64,000 bases of DNA. Origin: Marinobacter salsuginis (GTDB lineage Bacteria; Pseudomonadota; Gammaproteobacteria; Pseudomonadales; Oleiphilaceae). Below, piece by piece: positions 19,201 to 28,193 of the stretch. The DNA is taken from NCBI RefSeq assembly GCF_009617755.1, contig NZ_BGZH01000005.1, positions 110,086-174,085 on the forward strand. Direction: 5' to 3'. Under the pieces are notes generated by a model. That model was not told the origin of the DNA. It saw only the letters and a list, made by a program, of their open reading frames with translations, and made no database searches. Position 1 is the stretch's first letter. Every line of letters begins with the position of its first letter. Position numbers and translations under genes: made by a program.

Positions 19201-19481
19201 TTCAGGCTTTTACCCCCGTCCACCCGGCTGATCGAGAAGGGCACGGGTTGGCCCTGGGATTCCATCAGGATCTTTTCTTCTAGGCCCGCATCCTCGTCGG
19301 TCAGCGCATGGCTGAAGCGAAGAACGATGTCTGCCTTCGGGCTGACCCCCGCCTGCCCGTCGGTCGGATAGGAATAGATCACAGAGCCGGGAGAGACTGT
19401 CTCGTTCATGGTCTGTTCGTCGCCGCCACAGGCAGCCAGTAACAGGGCGGGAACCAGTGCCAGTGTTTTGTTGTACTTCAT
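16254..19481 (-). CDS. aupB: Large Ig-like domain lipoprotein, AupB-like
   Basis: 1075-residue lipoprotein. The signal peptide ends in the lipobox LAAC with Cys18 as the lipidated residue and Gly-Gly after it. Bacterial Ig-like (Big_5/SbsA type) repeats are visible, e.g. PTDGQAGVSPKADIVLRFSHAL near the start and VILFFDEPLSKDSIDSGVSL with DYEVVVDGLTDLAGNPA in the middle. It follows a FadL-like outer-membrane gene by 12 bases in an apparent two-gene operon closed by a terminator. In Marinobacter hydrocarbonoclasticus, aupA encodes a FadL-type outer-membrane protein and aupB an inner-membrane lipoprotein that interact in alkane uptake. The symbol rests on gene pairing and family type, not on an alignment. 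Confidence 0.65.
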   Translation of the reverse strand: MKYNKTLALVPALLLAACGGDEQTMNETVSPGSVIYSYPTDGQAGVSPKADIVLRFSHALTDEDAGLEEKILMESQGQPVPFSISRVDGGKSLKLSPTSELDQLGAYTVTFSEPLVAEGGRQIVTPNAVGDAGIQFETRGGFSGPASTTNSAEDFGIAWQVPANDGPFKAMNFSTFRLAMTHPVHPEWEALGGSIQLRDGNGDEVPAMVRVKGNRITVDPCVVEDPRECGSKDDVLDTSQTYTLQLENLASLNSPQTDRFSHEFTFTPRETGPTVVLQQSAVDSGLASGAVEEDAARSVLNGQVINGVTLNSVLQGEAGPSQQTGDLFAELAYAPAFGADEALPLRIARGSVLNSTSLDVLVGGEVPVLDAATGQLQTTGNIKVTMLSDASGYLSPNPYTDDINAPRHITLFMDVSMNTENAQPNAALSQDLMGVELRGIALVQDGVLTIDAIGMVEPNLLGQEYTDSTIAFHLQAATDADSVLDAEMLRELDSTPPSLSSWMPGPDNAIPDTRQSMQRPGDPVILFFDEPLSKDSIDSGVSLFADGVPVEALETKLDGTAIILNPDGGLRHGVDYEVVVDGLTDLAGNPATTAPLQFSLEDIGDSSVTRRPALALTTYPGYPCETDHSLLDLSAGVLGQCYSDGGVGDILPVSTMPSDRPITVVFSKSMDLDSIVPGDTFMVEKVSQEPNGSVTVLESDVPGRLEKNLQRIRFYPDQPWEPGAHYRYTLKSSEDAGTCTAGNYGSICDSDGLALKTDLLEGLDDGGSNNGPDDMVIYFTGTEPLDSVFTPLRNLPVRDTNANFLVDCDSNTNPECLEPFAHEGSDNDGWAASANSTKLRVRNNEASASPPVIVASTADARVGCETGERCPKDKFIYQTYALNTEVVGPGVYEPTGDEGILVNLYPTQLATTSISVFTELRVFGFIPLQEESITNTQVLRMRYAKDDPACSGPACSRSSLIPGVITEGDNGQPVFKTRAELMLDAPDMEIPLGGRHDLYGREFVLELEGNITFFDDGRMQIEQRNSNLVDINVRARALGVPGGEIVTIDLPLQIPEQGVYLNFISNPVKEIPEDH

Positions 19482-19493
19482 GGCGTGCCCTCC

Positions 19494-20831
19494 TTAAAAC
19501 TTCAGGGTAATGGAGCCGCTGACAACGTGAACGTCGCCGTCTGCCGTAACCGGTGTTTCGTTGCCATCAAAATCCACCAGCGTAAAATCCCGTTCCTGAA
19601 GCTGCTGGTACTGATAACCAATGTCCAGGCGGACGGGGTAGGCCAGCAGACGGGTGCGGTCGTATGTGGCGCTCAGGCCCAGGCCGACCACGATCTTGTC
19701 GGTATCGAGATAATTGATCTCCGGATTGCGAGTGGACTTGAGGGGGGATTCCTCGTACGCCACGCCGCCACGTACGGAGAAGTTCTTGTTGAGCGCGTAC
19801 TCGGCGCCGATTCGGGGAATCAGCACGTCGTCGAACTGAATCCGGCTGCCCGCTGGCACCGACTGCTGATCCTTGATTGTGTCGGAAGAAAACTCGTTCT
19901 CCAGCTCTGACCAGTTCTGCTGCTCCACGCTGCCACCGATCCGCCAGTTTTCGCCCCTGTACTGGGCACCAACACCAAAGGTTTCCGGCTGGAAGGAGTC
20001 AATGGTAGAGACCGCCAGACTCAGGCCGGGATCCGGGATGGTCTGGGTAACAATAATGTTGGAGTCCACCGATGTAGAAGCAGCTGACTTGGTGCGATAG
20101 GTGAATGCGGTTTCCCAGCCGTCCAGGAAACAGTCGCTGTCCGGGCAAAACGTGCTTCCTAGGTCGATGTTGGTGCCCAGGATCGTTTTCAGTGAGGGTT
20201 CAGCGTTGACTGCCAGTCGCTCGCGGCTGGTTTCGCCACCGAGGGTCGAGACCGCATCAAGGTTTGCCTGGGCATCCAAGGTAACGCGCACCGAGGCACC
20301 GGCGGAGATGCCACGCCAGATTGGCGTAGCGCCCCCGATGTTGAGGAACAGGGGTTCTTTTCCATACTGCAGGAACTGGCCGTTCTCCGTGGTTTGCGAA
20401 TCGAAGGCCAGCATTTCCTTGCCGTATTTCTCAACGCCGGCAATAAAGCCCAGATAGATTGGATGTTTGAAGCGAGTCAAAGAACCCAGATTGGTTTTCA
20501 TACCAATAAGAACGTGCTGGCTCGGCGAGTTGGCCAGAATATCGCCATTGGCATTCGGGTTGGCAGAACGAAGCTCCTGCTCGGCATGCAGAATGCCGGC
20601 GGTCAGCTCCCCGCGCTCATCTTTGGTCAAGTAAGCGGGGTTGTAATAGGTGGCAGATACCTGGTCGTTGAACATCGACAGGGACTGGGCCGTAGCGACA
20701 TCCACCGGCATAACGCCGTAGGTGGTGCCAAGGTTGCCCATGCTGGCATTGACCGGAAGAGAAAAACCGACAGAGGCGGTGGTGATAGCAAGAGACAGTG
20801 CCCTTGACCGGGAAAGGGAGGAAAAAGCCAT
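19494..20831 (-). CDS. aupA: FadL-family outer-membrane protein, AupA-like
   Basis: 445 residues: signal peptide (cleavage near residue 29, LPVNAS), a FadL/OmpP1-type N-terminal segment (QSLSMFNDQVSATYYNPAYL, where NPA is the family mark), a beta-rich body, and a C-terminal Phe (SGSITLKF) expected for outer-membrane barrels. FadL proteins pass hydrophobic molecules through the outer membrane. The partner lipoprotein gene follows directly, which matches the alkane-uptake operon aupAB known in Marinobacter. TGGAG lies about 8 bases before the ATG. Two A-rich Hfq/Crc-like motifs lie in the leader (20848-20860 and 20894-20903). Another hydrophobic substrate is possible. Confidence 0.7.
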   Translation of the reverse strand: MAFSSLSRSRALSLAITTASVGFSLPVNASMGNLGTTYGVMPVDVATAQSLSMFNDQVSATYYNPAYLTKDERGELTAGILHAEQELRSANPNANGDILANSPSQHVLIGMKTNLGSLTRFKHPIYLGFIAGVEKYGKEMLAFDSQTTENGQFLQYGKEPLFLNIGGATPIWRGISAGASVRVTLDAQANLDAVSTLGGETSRERLAVNAEPSLKTILGTNIDLGSTFCPDSDCFLDGWETAFTYRTKSAASTSVDSNIIVTQTIPDPGLSLAVSTIDSFQPETFGVGAQYRGENWRIGGSVEQQNWSELENEFSSDTIKDQQSVPAGSRIQFDDVLIPRIGAEYALNKNFSVRGGVAYEESPLKSTRNPEINYLDTDKIVVGLGLSATYDRTRLLAYPVRLDIGYQYQQLQERDFTLVDFDGNETPVTADGDVHVVSGSITLKF

Positions 20832-21036
20832 TGATACACTCCATTACTTCGTTGTTTTTATACTCGTGCCGTGAGGTGTCCTTGCACGGCTGGTATTTTT
20901 GTTCAGGAGCTAGTGTATTCGGCTTGTCTTTTGGGGACGTTGGCTTTTTTGACAAAAATTAAGGGCGGGAGAACCATGTATCGATAAACGATTGACACTT
21001 CGTATGGATATTCTTTGTCATTGCGGATACAGGAAG

Positions 21037-21113
<77 letters not shown>

Positions 21114-21149
21114 GTTCAGCGAATGCTGTTTTGAAAGGTGTTTCCTGGG

Positions 21150-21196
21150 GGGAAACAAAGCGGGCGCCATTATACCGGTGAGGTAAGGCGCCCGCT
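21150..21196 (-). terminator. rpoD terminator hairpin with a TATAAT box in its loop
   Basis: AGCGGGCGCC (21159-21168) and GGCGCCCGCT (21187-21196) pair perfectly over 10 bases. On the minus strand the hairpin is followed by TTGTTTCC. Its 18-base loop contains TATAAT on the minus strand (21169-21174), placed to start transcription just ahead of the tRNA at 21113. A clear -35 box is missing. Confidence 0.65.
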
Positions 21197-21209
21197 ACTG
21201 TTGTAGTGC

Positions 21210-23060
<1,851 letters not shown>

Positions 23061-23139
23061 CCTGTGAACTCGCTTTTAGACGGAAAAAAGTTAAACAGCC
23101 ATTATAGCTGTCGCTCGGTTGCTCTGCCACCGAATGGTT

Positions 23140-23168
23140 AGATGGTGATCAGAGCGTCAAGTTTCAAG
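23140..23168 (-). promoter_or_regulatory. Candidate heat-shock (sigma-32) promoter of rpoD
   Basis: On the minus strand CTTGAAA (23162-23168) is followed after 14 bases by CACCATCT (23140-23147), close to the sigma-32 consensus CTTGAAA / CCCCATNT. It begins just past the dnaG stop. E. coli rpoD also has an internal heat-shock promoter in this operon. A TATAAT box (23101-23106) lies further downstream. Confidence 0.55.
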
Positions 23169-23173
23169 TGCTG

Positions 23174-24901
23174 CTAGTCCCCGGTGCCACCACTCAGGGC
23201 TCTCAGCTCCTGTCGTTCCTCGCTCGTGAGGTTGGACAGGTTTCTCAATAGTGTGGCAAGCCTTTGCTGGCGGGCAGCCTCTTCATTCGGGCTCAGCAGC
23301 TCTCGGGCGGCTGCCAAGGTGCTTTCCCTTGCCGGAATGTGCTCGATCCCGTCAAACAGGTGGTAAAACCGCTCGCGAGCGGCTGAATCAAGCGCCATCC
23401 CGCGCACCAGCGTTTTCCGGTCCCGAATGTCGCTTGCCAGAATCCACTCGGCAAAATTCCGGGCCTGATTGAATTGCCGGGAGCTGCGGGCCAAGTCGGT
23501 CACTTCAGTGGCCAGGTCTGGTGCTTCCAGCAGGGCAAGGCACAGAATGCTGTCCTTGCTGAGCTTTACATCAATCCGATCTTCGGAAACCCGGTCCCTT
23601 CGCTCGCCGTTCCACCGGCCTTTCTGTCCCTGCTGGCGGTTCTGCCACTGGTTCCGGCCACCGCAAAGGCGCAGCATTTCGTGCCACATGGCATCCCGAA
23701 GGGTGCTTCTGGGCATTTTGTTCAGCAGGGGTTCAACCCTGGCTCGCAGTTCGCCCCGGTGTTCCGGCAGCTGCAGGTCCAGTCCTTCACTCTGCCGGTC
23801 GAACAGGTACCGCGACAGAGGTGTTGCGCCTTCAATGCGCTTCTGGAACGCCTGCGCTCCCTCCTTGCGCACCAGGGTGTCCGGATCCTCGCCCTGAGGC
23901 AGCATCAGAAACTGCAGGTGCAGGCCGTCGGCCATCAGTTCCAGCGCGTTTTCCATGGCCTTGTCGGCGGCCCGGAAGCCGGCCTGGTCGCCGTCGAAGC
24001 AGAACACTATGTGCCTGACCTGCTTTAACAGTGCCTGCAGACTGTCCTGATTCGTCGCGGTGCCCAGTGTCGCAACTGCATAGTGAATGCCGTGTTGGGC
24101 GAGGGCGATCACGTCCATGTAACCCTCAACCACCAGCAGCTTGTCTAACTGCCGGATGGCCTGCTTGGCTTCGAAAAGCCCGTAAATCTCGCGACTCTTG
24201 TGGAATACATCTGACTCCGGAGAGTTGATGTATTTTGCCTTGTCGTCACCAAGCGTGCGCCCACCAAAGGCAACGGTTCTGCCGCGGGTGTTACGGATCG
24301 GGAACATGACCCGGTTGCGGAACAGATCTCTTGGCCTGCCGTATTTGTCAGACACCGTCCCTGTTTCAATCAGCGGGCCTTGCAGGTCCTTGCTGGCGGC
24401 ATCAAACAGGGCGGTACCGGTTGAGGGGGCATACCCCACCTGATACTGCTCAATGATGGCGTTATTCAGTCCCCGTTGTTTCAGATAGTCCCGGGCGTAG
24501 GCGCCTTGCTGACCCTTGAGTGCCGATTGATAGAAACGGGTGGCAAAGTCCAGCGCGTCGGTTAAAGTCCGCGCCTGCTGCATTTCCTGCTTTGCCGCCC
24601 GGTCATAGGGGACTTCAAGCCCCACTCGTTTGGCCAGCTCCTCAACCGCTTCGGTAAATCCCAGGCCTTCAAACTCCCTGACGAAGCTGATGGCATCGCC
24701 GTGGGCGCCGCATCCGAAACAATGGTAAAAGCCTTTGTCTGGCCGGACGTTGAACGAGGGCGTTTTCTCGTCGTGGAACGGGCAGCAGGCCTTGTAGTTG
24801 GCCCCGGCTTTCTTGAGCGTAATGCGGGAACCGATCAGCTCCGCCAGATCGATACGATCCAGCAGGTTTTCAACAAACTGTTGAGGGATCAGTCCGCTCA
24901 T
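23174..24901 (-). CDS. dnaG: DNA primase
   Basis: 575-residue primase that lays RNA primers for replication. The N-terminal zinc-binding domain has the CHC2 pattern (CCPFHDEKTPSFNV, then HCFGCGAHGD). The Toprim core follows (LLVVEGYMDVIALAQHGI, then FCFDGDQAGFRAADKA). The C-terminal helical domain that docks on DnaB is shorter and divergent, so the protein is at the short end of the family. It lies between rpsU and rpoD, separated from rpsU by an attenuating terminator. Confidence 0.97.
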   Translation of the reverse strand: MSGLIPQQFVENLLDRIDLAELIGSRITLKKAGANYKACCPFHDEKTPSFNVRPDKGFYHCFGCGAHGDAISFVREFEGLGFTEAVEELAKRVGLEVPYDRAAKQEMQQARTLTDALDFATRFYQSALKGQQGAYARDYLKQRGLNNAIIEQYQVGYAPSTGTALFDAASKDLQGPLIETGTVSDKYGRPRDLFRNRVMFPIRNTRGRTVAFGGRTLGDDKAKYINSPESDVFHKSREIYGLFEAKQAIRQLDKLLVVEGYMDVIALAQHGIHYAVATLGTATNQDSLQALLKQVRHIVFCFDGDQAGFRAADKAMENALELMADGLHLQFLMLPQGEDPDTLVRKEGAQAFQKRIEGATPLSRYLFDRQSEGLDLQLPEHRGELRARVEPLLNKMPRSTLRDAMWHEMLRLCGGRNQWQNRQQGQKGRWNGERRDRVSEDRIDVKLSKDSILCLALLEAPDLATEVTDLARSSRQFNQARNFAEWILASDIRDRKTLVRGMALDSAARERFYHLFDGIEHIPARESTLAAARELLSPNEEAARQQRLATLLRNLSNLTSEERQELRALSGGTGD

Positions 24902-24943
24902 GGGGGCTCCACATCAGGCCGTCATCGGAGTTGGCCAATAGCC

Positions 24944-24980
24944 AAAAATGCCGCCGAAGCCAGGCCTCGGCGGCATTTTT
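24944..24980 (-). terminator. rpsU-dnaG attenuator/terminator
   Basis: A perfect 14-base inverted repeat: AAAAATGCCGCCGA (24944-24957) with TCGGCGGCATTTTT (24967-24980). On the minus strand it ends in T after a GC-rich stem. A partial terminator here is a known feature of the E. coli macromolecular synthesis operon and lowers dnaG relative to rpsU. Confidence 0.92.
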
Positions 24981-25050
24981 GAGTCGCTCTGTGCAGCCTG
25001 CGGCTGGACAGGCAATCAGTGCTTTGCAGTCAAGCGGCGTCAGGTAAAAC

Positions 25051-25266
25051 TCAGTACAGACGCTCGAACTTGCGCTGTTCCCGCTGAAGCTTCTTGAGAT
25101 GACGCTTAACGGCAGCGGCTGCTTTGCGCTTACGAACAGCGGTCGGCTTCTCGTAGTGCTCGCGACGACGTACTTCAGAAAGTACACCCGCTTTTTCGCA
25201 GGAACGCTTGAAGCGACGCAGTGCTACGTCAAACGGCTCATTCTCTTTCACTTTAACAGCTGGCAT
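25051..25266 (-). CDS. rpsU: 30S ribosomal protein S21
   Basis: 71 residues, the standard length, beginning [20 protein letters not shown] with the conserved [20 protein letters not shown] block and a basic C-terminal helix. S21 sits on the 30S platform near the anti-Shine-Dalgarno region and helps initiation. It is the first gene of rpsU-dnaG-rpoD and is divergent from tsaD, as in E. coli. Confidence 0.98.
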   Translation of the reverse strand: MPAVKVKENEPFDVALRRFKRSCEKAGVLSEVRRREHYEKPTAVRKRKAAAAVKRHLKKLQREQRKFERLY

Positions 25267-25385
25267 TCGGAAATCACCTACCTGATAGATTCGGTTTCAA
25301 TTTTGTCCGTCTGGCGTGGCCAGATCGGTTCTCGATCCCTGGTCAGATTGGCTAAAACTCGACCAGTGCATATTTTAGGGCGGCA

Positions 25386-25415
25386 ATGATAGCGCCTGCG
25401 TTATAGCAAGGTCAA
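25386..25415 (-). promoter_or_regulatory. Main promoter of rpsU-dnaG-rpoD
   Basis: On the minus strand TTGACC (25410-25415) and TATCAT (25386-25391) are 18 bases apart, with rpsU starting about 120 bases downstream. It is the best sigma-70 match in the rpsU/tsaD gap. Confidence 0.65.
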
Positions 25416-25504
25416 TGTTTGTTCGATGAATCTGCCAGTGGGTTTCGGGTTTCTGCTAAAATGCGCGTCGTTTTCATTTCTGCCAACCAATGTGGCCCGA
25501 CATT

Positions 25505-26560
25505 ATGCTGATTCTAGGTATCGAGACGTCCTGTGATGAGACCGGCGTGGCGCTGTATGACACCGAAGCGGGATTGCTGGGACATGCCCTGTTCAGTCAG
25601 ATCGACATGCACGCCGATTACGGGGGGGTCGTGCCTGAGCTGGCGTCCCGGGATCACGTTCGAAAGCTGCTGCCCTTGTGCGACCAGGTACTATCAGACG
25701 CGGGCAAACGTCGGTCAGATATAGAGGGTATTGCCTACACTGCAGGCCCTGGATTGGTGGGCGCCCTGATGGTTGGCGGCTCGGTGGCCCATGCCCTGGG
25801 TTTTGCCCTGGGTGTTCCTGTTCTGGGCGTGCACCACATGGAAGGGCATCTGCTGGCCCCCATGTTGGAAGACAACCCGCCCGGATTTCCGTTCGTCGCA
25901 TTGCTGGTCTCTGGTGGCCACACCCAACTGGTCAGGGTTGATGGCATTGGCGAGTACGAGATGCTGGGCGAATCGGTGGACGATGCCGCCGGTGAAGCCT
26001 TTGACAAGACTGCCAAGATGCTCGGCTTGGACTATCCGGGTGGCCCTCGGGTGGCGGCGCTCGCGGAAAAGGGAACCGAAGGCCGTTACCGGTTCCCCAG
26101 GCCAATGACCGACCGGCCCGGGTTGGATTTCAGCTTCAGCGGCCTGAAAACCTTCACCCTCAACACCGTCAATGCTGCACGGGAGGCAGGCGGGCTGGAT
26201 GAGCAGACCCGGGCGGATATCGCCCTGGCGTTTGAAGCTGCTGTGGTTGATACACTGACTATCAAGTGCCGTCGGGCCCTGGAGCAGACAGGTTGCAAGC
26301 GTCTGGTCATTGCCGGGGGTGTCAGTGCCAACAAGCGCCTTCGGGCGGGCCTGGAGAAAATGACTGCCAAGCTCAAGGCCAACGTGTTCTATGCCCGGCC
26401 AGAATTCTGCACGGATAACGGTGCAATGATCGCCTACGCTGGCGCCCAGCGCATGAGTGCTGGCCAACAGGACGGTGAGCGGATTGTGGCTGTGCCCAGA
26501 TGGCCAATGAACACGCTGCCACCGATCAACGAACCGCGATCCACCGGTCTGGTGGACTGA
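25505..26560 (+). CDS. tsaD: tRNA N6-threonylcarbamoyladenosine transferase TsaD
   Basis: 351 residues from the ATG at 25505 ([14 protein letters not shown], the family opening). An ATG 15 bases earlier adds MWPDI and is less likely. TsaD, with TsaB and TsaE, transfers threonylcarbamoyl to A37 of ANN-decoding tRNAs. The metal site HHMEGH is near residue 110. The ASKHA-fold blocks [38 protein letters not shown] and [10 protein letters not shown] are intact. It is divergent from rpsU, a conserved arrangement. Confidence 0.97.
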   Translation: MLILGIETSCDETGVALYDTEAGLLGHALFSQIDMHADYGGVVPELASRDHVRKLLPLCDQVLSDAGKRRSDIEGIAYTAGPGLVGALMVGGSVAHALGFALGVPVLGVHHMEGHLLAPMLEDNPPGFPFVALLVSGGHTQLVRVDGIGEYEMLGESVDDAAGEAFDKTAKMLGLDYPGGPRVAALAEKGTEGRYRFPRPMTDRPGLDFSFSGLKTFTLNTVNAAREAGGLDEQTRADIALAFEAAVVDTLTIKCRRALEQTGCKRLVIAGGVSANKRLRAGLEKMTAKLKANVFYARPEFCTDNGAMIAYAGAQRMSAGQQDGERIVAVPRWPMNTLPPINEPRSTGLVD

Positions 26561-26563
26561 TTT

Positions 26564-27154
26564 CTAGAGCCCGGCTTCGCGTCCCTGGGCCAACCGGATC
26601 AGATTGTTCCGATGGCGAACCACAATCAGCAGGGCGAGCAGACCGAACAGGGGCAGGGTTTCCGGTTCAAGGAAGGCGCTGATCAACGGGCCACTGATAA
26701 TCGCCACCAGGGAGGCGAGAGCTGAGATGCGCCAGCGCCAGATCACCAGCATCCAGATAGCGGCCATCATCAACGTTGTAACCGGAGCCAGGGCAAGGCC
26801 GGCCCCAAGTGCGGTTGCAACCCCTTTTCCACCCTTGAAACGATAAAACATCGGGATCATGTGGCCGGTGACGGCGCAAAGGGCAACGACGGCCTGAACC
26901 ATTACCGAAAGGCCGGCGGCATGAGCCAGCCATACGGGAAGCCAGCCTTTGGCCGCATCCAGTGCCAGAGTCAGCAGTGCTGGCGGCCAACCGCCTGTGC
27001 GGTAGACGTTGGTGGCACCGGGGTTGCCGGAGCCCTGGGCCCGCGGGTCTGGCAGTTTCCAGAGTTGGCATACCGGCAGCGCAAACAACACCGAGCCTGC
27101 CACATACGCGGCGGCGCAGAGTAAAACCGTTAACACCGGGTCACTGAGAAGCAT
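26564..27154 (-). CDS. plsY: Glycerol-3-phosphate acyltransferase PlsY
   Basis: About 196 residues starting at MLLSDPVLTV (27154). A longer frame to 27262 adds 36 residues without family support. PlsY uses acyl-phosphate to acylate glycerol-3-phosphate, the first step of phospholipid synthesis. It is an integral membrane protein with about five helices and the conserved loops GSGNPGATNVYRTGG and FKGGKGVATALG. It is convergent with tsaD (3 bases apart) and divergent from folB, as in many gammaproteobacteria. Confidence 0.95.
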   Translation of the reverse strand: MLLSDPVLTVLLCAAAYVAGSVLFALPVCQLWKLPDPRAQGSGNPGATNVYRTGGWPPALLTLALDAAKGWLPVWLAHAAGLSVMVQAVVALCAVTGHMIPMFYRFKGGKGVATALGAGLALAPVTTLMMAAIWMLVIWRWRISALASLVAIISGPLISAFLEPETLPLFGLLALLIVVRHRNNLIRLAQGREAGL

Positions 27155-27294
27155 GCTGTGGGCTCGGAAGCAAAGACGACCATGGCCAATATGTGCGAAA
27201 ATGCCCGCCCTGAAAACGCAGGCGGGCTTGATCACAGTATCCCCTGGCTGTGCGTTATTCAATCACCAAAGAGTGGAAGAACCCGGGAGCACCC

Positions 27295-27669
27295 TTGGCA
27301 GACACCGTATTGATCGAAGGCCTGGTTGTGGAGACTGTGGTCGGAGTTTACGACTGGGAGCGGGAAGTCACCCAGAGCCTGGTGATTGATCTGGAAATGG
27401 CCTGGGATAACCGGGTGCCGGGCAAGACCGACGAAGTTGCTGACGCTCTGGATTACGCGGCTGTGAGTACCCGGGTCGAGTCCTGCCTGCAGACGCTCAG
27501 GCCGAAACTGCTTGAGTATGGGGCGGAAGTTCTGGCCAAAACCCTGCAGGATGAATTCGGCATAAGCTGGCTGCGACTGGCTATCCGCAAGCCTGGCGCT
27601 GTACCTGCAGCAAAGGCGGTGGGCGTGCAGATCGAACGGGGAGAGAAAACTGAGACAGGAGCACGTTAA
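27295..27669 (+). CDS. folB: Dihydroneopterin aldolase
   Basis: 124 residues from a TTG at 27295, with GGGAG seven bases upstream. This start gives MADTVLIEGLVVETVVGVYDWER, the usual N terminus. An upstream GTG at 27250 would add 15 residues with no family match. The enzyme cleaves dihydroneopterin to hydroxymethyl-dihydropterin in folate synthesis. Conserved GVYDWE and the catalytic-region KPGAVPAAKAVGV are present. Its stop overlaps the folK start (TAATG), so the two steps are translationally coupled. Confidence 0.93.
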   Translation: MADTVLIEGLVVETVVGVYDWEREVTQSLVIDLEMAWDNRVPGKTDEVADALDYAAVSTRVESCLQTLRPKLLEYGAEVLAKTLQDEFGISWLRLAIRKPGAVPAAKAVGVQIERGEKTETGAR

Positions 27670-28193
27670 TGGCAGCGGCCGCCCGGGTATACATCAGCAT
27701 TGGCAGCAATGTGGACAGGGAGCGCTACGTCACTGCGGCACTTGATGCCCTGTCTGGGTGGTTTGGCGAGCTGGTTATCTCCCCGGTCTACGACAGCGAG
27801 GCTGTCGGATTTGACGGTTCTCCGTTCTTGAACCTCGTGGTGGGCGTAGATACGTCCTTGTCGGTTGCCGAACTGTCACAGCGTTTCAAACAGTTGGAAG
27901 CCGACAACGGCCGGCGTCGGGATGTCCCGAAATTTAGCGCGCGGACCCTTGATCTGGATATTCTCACCTATGGTGACGCGGTCGGCCGGATAGATGGCGT
28001 CGAGCTGCCCAGAGGGGAAATCCTGAAAAACGCTTTCGTGCTGCGGCCGCTCGCCGACATCGCGCCGGAGGAGGTGCATCCGGTGTGCGGTAAATCCTAC
28101 GGCCAGTTGTGGCGGGAATACAGCACCGGCCAGCGGCTCTGGCCGGTAGATTTCAACTGGCAAGGGCGGCAGATCTCAAGCGCTGCCGGCTGA
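27669..28193 (+). CDS. HPPK-family pyrophosphokinase, FolK paralogue
   Basis: 174 residues of the 6-hydroxymethyl-7,8-dihydropterin pyrophosphokinase family. ISIGSNVDRERY at the N terminus and [15 protein letters not shown], with the Asp pair that binds magnesium, are visible. It starts inside the folB stop. A second, more standard folK lies at 31559-32056. This copy is the more divergent: the family ARTLDLDIL is kept but RWGPR is replaced by KFSAR. It may be an active isozyme or a specialised homologue. Its 3' end overlaps pgi by 18 bases tail to tail. Confidence 0.85.
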   Translation: MAAAARVYISIGSNVDRERYVTAALDALSGWFGELVISPVYDSEAVGFDGSPFLNLVVGVDTSLSVAELSQRFKQLEADNGRRRDVPKFSARTLDLDILTYGDAVGRIDGVELPRGEILKNAFVLRPLADIAPEEVHPVCGKSYGQLWREYSTGQRLWPVDFNWQGRQISSAAG

